Of a stretch of DNA of 64,000 nucleotides, positions 59,189 through 64,000 are shown piece by piece. Source of the stretch: Dactylonectria macrodidyma (Eukaryota; Ascomycota; Sordariomycetes; Hypocreales; Nectriaceae); the NCBI GenBank assembly GCA_020744425.1, contig JAGMUV010000006.1, positions 1,488,001-1,552,000 of the forward strand, given 5' to 3'. The notes under the pieces are model-generated. The model had not been told where the DNA came from, searched no databases, and was given only the letters and a program-made list of their open reading frames with translations. The first letter of the stretch is position 1. Each line of letters opens with the position of its first letter. The translations under genes were made by a program, and so were the position numbers.

Positions 59189-61513
59189 ACCATGGGATGT
59201 CTTTTTACATTGTCCACATTTTATAAAACTGCAAGCATGGCGTTTTTAGAATTTTTCCAGGGAACCGGGAAGGGACACAGGAAAGAAAATAGACACATTG
59301 CGGTGAGACAACAATTGAAGATAGTTACGGCCACTTGTGGCACTCGGATTAGCCAACTACAAAGTTATTGGCTACCAATTTCTCACAGCGGCCACTTGGT
59401 GATGATAATGGTGAGGGAAGTAGTGACTCGGGACCAAACTCCCTAATAATGAGTAAAGCTGGAATAGCACAGAGGGCCGTTCCCTTTAAGCGAGCTCGGC
59501 ATTTATAGATGGATATTTCAAGAATGCTCAGGCTACGTCAAGATCTTGCTTAATTGACTACATGACTTCCATGAGATTTTGTAAGGTGCCGGGCATTGAG
59601 ACTCTGCTATCTAAGTGTTCGCTAAGCTCAAATTCCCTCTAAAGACCGCGCCAACTGTATTTCGTAGCACTCCTGAGCCTAAGAGTAACAAACATATCAT
59701 AGGGTATCACCGTGCTCTTGACGGACTTCTACTTGATTTATGTCGTTGAAGCCAGTCAGTTTCCGATGCTTGTCTCCTCTCCTGCTGTACTTGCCATTTG
59801 AGCATCAGGGATAAAATTGTTCGATCGTTGTCTTCTGTCGGTCTTGGGAAGATTGAAGTGGCTCTGCTATTAGTTAATTGCCCATACACCATGCCTTCCT
59901 CGACGTCCCGGGTAGATGAGTTTTGTATAACGCTATTTCTAGCCGCTCAAAGTTTGCGTCGATTGTTTGTATTTATCATCAGCACTAAAGATCTTTTCAC
60001 TGCCTTACTTAGTCATACATAAAAACATATGTTTAGAATCATGCGCTTTTGTCGCGGAATCCCGAGTCGCGAACCGCAGGTCATATCTACTCAACTGATC
60101 ATAATCTAACTTTTCAGTCGTCTATACATCGAGGACTAAACTAATTTTGGCCATTGCTTCCCTCCATGTTACTTATATTCTGGTTTTCAATCTCAGTTTT
60201 CAATCCTAAAAAAGTTCGATTAGAGTCAATACATTTTATAGTTTGTGGCTCGGAAAAGACGGATTCAAGAGAACTGTGGGGTGGCACTGGTTCCTCGTTT
60301 CAGAGCGGGTAATGCTCTGGACTCTTTCCCTCCTTCCTATCCCTACCGTTGTAAGTTTTGAGGCACCTCAAAGATCTTACTCAACATTTGACACTATGTG
60401 TGTTACTCTATAAGGCAGCACTTGGGGATTGCGGAAAGTTGTGGTTTCCCCATGAGACTTTGCGGCGCACTTACCGTGAAGAGAACATTCTGCTGTCATG
60501 TAACACTTGAGGAATGTTTCCTTCAAGTTCTGAACTACCTTATCTCAAGCAAAATAGAACCACACAACAGTGATTTGAAGCCACATATATGCCCATTGAA
60601 TCTCACCAGGTTACTGTGGTTTCTTGCAAGAGTCCCTCGTCAAACAGTTCAACCGATCTGCAGCCGAAAACTACACATTGCTAAATGCCCGAATTTTGTA
60701 GGTCTTGTGTGGGAGACAACATCTGAGCTCGAGATTGGCCCTACTCAAGAGTCGGAGTAATTAGTACTGGAGGAAGTGTTATCTAGACGGTCTCCAAGCT
60801 TTGGAAACGGACTGACACACCCCAACACTTTTCAACAAACAACTTCTGCAGCGAACCGACAAGACAACAGGGAAACAGGCGAGATTTAGTGCAACCGCGA
60901 TATTCGGGCCACGCCGGTTGGTAGCATCGGAAGCGTCAGAACTTCAACGTGCCCTTGAGTAACATGGAACTACAACTTAATGTTAGTATCTGATTGTGTA
61001 GGAAAATGTTGCAAGACCTCGGTTTCGCTCGTTCAGAAGTATTGGTCAAATAGTCGAAGAAAGGCCAAGGACGCAGAAACAACCAAACAGCTCACAGCCT
61101 AGTATCGCGGTTGGTGCAAGCACCTAGTCACAAACTGACTTCATCATAAATCAACAAGGCAATCAGTTTGCAATTATCATTGTGCTAGCCTGTGGATTGG
61201 TGCACTGCTAAGTTCTTGTTAGCTTGGCCTGCATTGTTGGCTCGACATTGGCGCTCATCGGCGGTCTGGCCTGCGCTACATTCCCAGTGTCTATTACTTT
61301 GCATGAGATGTGGCTCCCGTCTGACAATTGGGATCTCACAATGGCAATAGAGCTGTTGGATGACGACGGCCACCGTAGACGGATACCTCTGATACCAAGG
61401 CAAGGATTCCTAAGCTCATTATTTGACTTTAAAAATAACATGTTTGCGCCATCAATCATAGTCTTTATCTTTGGTATCCAAATCATAGCTGAGTCTATTC
61501 ATATCGGTAATAT
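59189..61513. other. 2.3 kb spacer, no supported gene
   Basis: Between TRK and the converging polymerase gene nothing could be supported. A hydrophobic plus-strand frame at about 61224-61532 (IVGSTLALIGGLACATFP) begins with a non-ATG codon, overlaps the 3' end of the polymerase gene and is probably chance or a relic. Remaining frames are short. Confidence 0.5.
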
Positions 61514-63445
61514 TCATCCTTCTCTGAAGTAGAGTTGCGTCTGCTTTGGATCAAGAGCCCGTTGGCGCCCTCTTTTCTTGTCCTCCACCCGTGGCTTTTT
61601 GACGTCTGGTCCTAGATCTGGAGGTATTGACAACCCATCTGCGTTAAGTGCCTCGCGAATTGTCTGGCGAGATAGACACAGATCAATGTGCTCATTAAAG
61701 ACTCGCTCATCAGCCGCTTGTGGGTGGCCACAGATAGGGCAATCCCAAAGTGGCTCCTCTCGAGTTGGGCTCTTCATCATGGGATTCGGGGCGATCTCTT
61801 TGCCGTGTCGTCGAACTGGAGAGCAGTCGCTTGCAGCCTCGGAATCAATAGGCAGGTCATCAGGGGAATCAAGATCCCGAAATTCATCTTCTGGCCATTG
61901 CTCCCACTCCCCCTCGTCGTCAACGGCCTTCCTCTTGAGACTACTGCTCGATTGGTGCCCAGACTCGGCTCTTAGGCTTTGGAACCCGAAGAACTTCATA
62001 GTGTCGAGTTTCTTCGTGCTGACGAGGTGTGTTACCCGAAGGCCCATGAGCCGCAACCTCAAGCCAGGCATCTCTTGCTCTAGTTTTGCCAGAATAGGTA
62101 GAGCATAATCGTACAAGTCGGCCGAGAGATGGATGGCCCGGGGAACAACGACCTGGCGGGTGAAGACCTCAAAAGTATGCAGCTTCACCTTGAGACAGAG
62201 GGTGCGACCTTTGCATTCCGCACGTTTCAAATCTTTCTCGAGCTCCTCCGCAATCCAACGAAGCTTTTCTCTGAGCTTTACAGGTTCGGACATCTCTCTG
62301 AAGGTGCTTTCAGTGCCGACACTCTTACGTTCATATTCGTCCGCGGGCTGGATCCTGGTGCGGCCGAGGCCCAGATAGCATTGGGCCAAGAATGTGGATG
62401 TCTTGTCGCCGAAGAGCGGGTTCAAGTATTGTCGTTGAGCGTAAATGTCGCCACATGTCTGTATGCCGATTTCCAGAAGCTCTCGTTCAAGAACTCTGCC
62501 AATCCCATTCACCTTGCGGGTAGGCAGGTCTCTCATGAAGGCCATGATCGCGGCCCGGTCATTGGGCAAGACATACTGCCCATTGGGTTTGTTCATGTTG
62601 GAGCAGATCTTCGCTAGTTTGGCATTTGCTGCGATGCCAGCAGATACCGTGATATTTGCCTTCTCATGAACTTCTCTTCTCATCTGCTCCACTGCTTCGG
62701 CAGGATCCATACCCTTTTCTTGACAGTAATCAGTGATATTGAGGTAGGCTTCATCGATACTAGCACTCTCAAACCGTGGGTCATAGTTAACGAACACTTC
62801 TCTAACTTCTTGAGCCTTGGAAGTGTACTTGTCAAAGTTGAGTTTGATGAGAATGAGGTCCGGACACAGTTTCTTGGCCACGAAGGCGGCCATTCCTGAT
62901 CGGCAGCCATATTGTCGGGCAACGTAGTTGCATGTTGTCAAAACCCCACCGCCGACTGCGAACGGGAGATCTTTTAGCTCTGGACGATCTAGAAGCTCCA
63001 CGGCTGCATAGAAGGCATCGCAATCTACGTGAACGATGTGCTGAGTCAAGTCTCTCGAAACCTCCAACTCGGATATCAACCGGTCGGCATTGCAGAGTTC
63101 TCGGGTCAAATCCTGTGTTTCCAGGCGGGTCTTTCTGGAAATTATTCGCTCGATCTTCTGGGTTAGAATCTTGTCGCGGACTTCTTCGCGGTTGAAGAAT
63201 TTAGAGCCCTTAGAAGCATTGTAAATGATGTCGGAGACCTGGCGGGGTGGCTTATTAGCAACGAGGCGTGGCCAATCTGGGTTCCGAAGTACCTTAGTCT
63301 GATCGACTTTTTCTAGGCCAGCTTTCGTAAGTGAAGGCCCAAGGAGATGGTATTTGAGGGTCTTTAGGTTGTCATCCTCGTTCTCTTCCGGGGCAGCGTT
63401 GGAGGGTGGCAGCTGATCCGTTGATTGAACTTCTGAGGATGTCAT
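61514..63445 (-). CDS. polK: DNA polymerase kappa (Y-family, DinB-like)
   Basis: A single exon of 643 residues starting at the ATG at 63445 (MTSSEVQSTDQLPP); the longer open frame upstream begins with TTG and is not used. An N-clasp-like extension (about 35-135) precedes the palm, with catalytic acidic residues in HVDCDAFYAAVE (Asp141, Asp143) and SASIDEAYLN (Asp231, Glu232). The thumb helix-hairpin-helix is LPTRKVNGIGRVLEREL, and the little finger includes KSVGTESTFREM. The C-terminus has a ubiquitin-binding zinc finger (C569, C572, H586, C590) and a PCNA-binding PIP-like box QTQLYF at 635-640, six residues from the end or fewer. It bypasses bulky N2-dG lesions in the nucleus. Human pol kappa has two UBZ fingers; only one is seen here. 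Confidence 0.95.
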   Translation of the reverse strand: MTSSEVQSTDQLPPSNAAPEENEDDNLKTLKYHLLGPSLTKAGLEKVDQTKVLRNPDWPRLVANKPPRQVSDIIYNASKGSKFFNREEVRDKILTQKIERIISRKTRLETQDLTRELCNADRLISELEVSRDLTQHIVHVDCDAFYAAVELLDRPELKDLPFAVGGGVLTTCNYVARQYGCRSGMAAFVAKKLCPDLILIKLNFDKYTSKAQEVREVFVNYDPRFESASIDEAYLNITDYCQEKGMDPAEAVEQMRREVHEKANITVSAGIAANAKLAKICSNMNKPNGQYVLPNDRAAIMAFMRDLPTRKVNGIGRVLERELLEIGIQTCGDIYAQRQYLNPLFGDKTSTFLAQCYLGLGRTRIQPADEYERKSVGTESTFREMSEPVKLREKLRWIAEELEKDLKRAECKGRTLCLKVKLHTFEVFTRQVVVPRAIHLSADLYDYALPILAKLEQEMPGLRLRLMGLRVTHLVSTKKLDTMKFFGFQSLRAESGHQSSSSLKRKAVDDEGEWEQWPEDEFRDLDSPDDLPIDSEAASDCSPVRRHGKEIAPNPMMKSPTREEPLWDCPICGHPQAADERVFNEHIDLCLSRQTIREALNADGLSIPPDLGPDVKKPRVEDKKRGRQRALDPKQTQLYFREG

Positions 63446-64000
63446 TGCTGAGAGGTCATGAAACAAATGGAACGAAGCGAGGTATCACTCTTGGATGTCG
63501 CAAAGGCATCATGTACCTGAACCTAAGAGCCACTTCATTGAGCGTCGCGTTTGGGGGCATGATGGAAGAACAGAGACGTGACTTTGACCCTCTGGGGCTT
63601 AACGCGTTTAGGCAGAACACGACATCACGTGATGCAGAGTGAGCCGTCCCCCACATCCATGATGCATCTTCCGCCAGACCCAACTCATTCACTGCTCGAC
63701 TAACTACTGACTAAATTTTGGAATAAAGCTACACTGAAAGGGGTGGATATTCTACTCAAGTGCTCTATATCAATGATAATTCATACCCTAATATCACTTG
63801 TACAGGCAGAGCGTAAGTTGATGCTTTGTGGTGTGGAATTGTCTTCATTGTGATGACGATGTGGGGTCGCGTGGGACGGGTTGACAACACCAAGGGTCTT
63901 TCCATCATCATTGGCTAGCGAGTTGCTTCCCCCCCTCCAACAGCAGCAAGAAACAGGCGTTTAAGCGCCGACATCGACAGCCATTGCAGGGCTACACATG
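63446..64000. promoter_or_regulatory. Upstream region of polymerase kappa to window end
   Basis: 555 bp holding the polymerase promoter. A CACGTGATG word lies at about 63626-63634. No further coding region starts convincingly before the window ends; the last 80 bp (CAGCAGCAAG, then a GC-rich stretch) may be the leader of a gene beyond the edge. Confidence 0.4.

Noticed and set aside
61224..61532. 102-codon hydrophobic frame
   Set aside because: It begins with TTG and runs antisense into the end of the polymerase gene, with no family resemblance.
63446..63466. Seven-codon upstream extension of the polymerase kappa frame
   Set aside because: It begins with TTG; the first ATG is at 63445.

Overview
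The window comes from the nuclear genome of a filamentous ascomycete (Pezizomycotina, most likely Sordariomycetes and perhaps Hypocreales). Three things point there: short GT..AG introns of about 50-110 bp, the gene set (fungal myosin-1, Pfa4-type palmitoyltransferase, FKBP2, TRK potassium transporter, DNA polymerase kappa, GH131, GT90), and a large AT-rich block with the transition-mutation pattern of repeat-induced point mutation (RIP). No alignment could be run, so the lineage is inferred.

Positions 1 to about 25812 are an AT-rich isochore with no intact gene. It is built of nested, heavily RIP-mutated copies of a roughly 1.05-1.2 kb interspersed element. Five copies show direct target-site duplications of 13-16 bp. 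One copy (14656-15800) is much less mutated and sits inside an older copy. Inserted among them are four copies of a roughly 425 bp MITE with about 40 bp terminal inverted repeats and a TA target.

From about 25820 the composition becomes normal and genes start at once. A secreted GH131 glucanase gene (25832-26824, minus) ends about 20 bp from the isochore. Next is a minus-strand gene (28626-30679) for a Cys/His zinc-motif protein with a degenerate caspase-like domain. It is followed by a 7.6 kb gene-poor stretch, pyrimidine-rich on the minus strand near the gene and containing a 23-nt G run. A CAP10-like GT90 membrane glycosyltransferase (38256-41404, minus) and a DHHC palmitoyltransferase (41938-43230, plus) are divergent. 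Myosin-1 (43539-47391, minus) converges on the palmitoyltransferase. A small RPEL-repeat protein (49165-49624, plus) and a 92-residue Ser-rich protein (50635-50967, minus) follow. Then come an ER FKBP-type prolyl isomerase (53477-54280, plus), a 2 x 291 bp tandem duplication that differs almost only by transitions, a TRK potassium transporter (56857-59188, plus) and DNA polymerase kappa (61514-63445, minus).

Most of the genes are housekeeping functions: endocytic actin (myosin-1, perhaps with the RPEL protein), protein lipidation, ER folding, K+ uptake and translesion synthesis. There is no sign of a biosynthetic cluster. All multi-exon models were built by hand, and each total coding length is a multiple of three with in-phase splice sites. 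The least ordinary items are the zinc-motif/pseudo-caspase protein and the two mobile-element families of the isochore.
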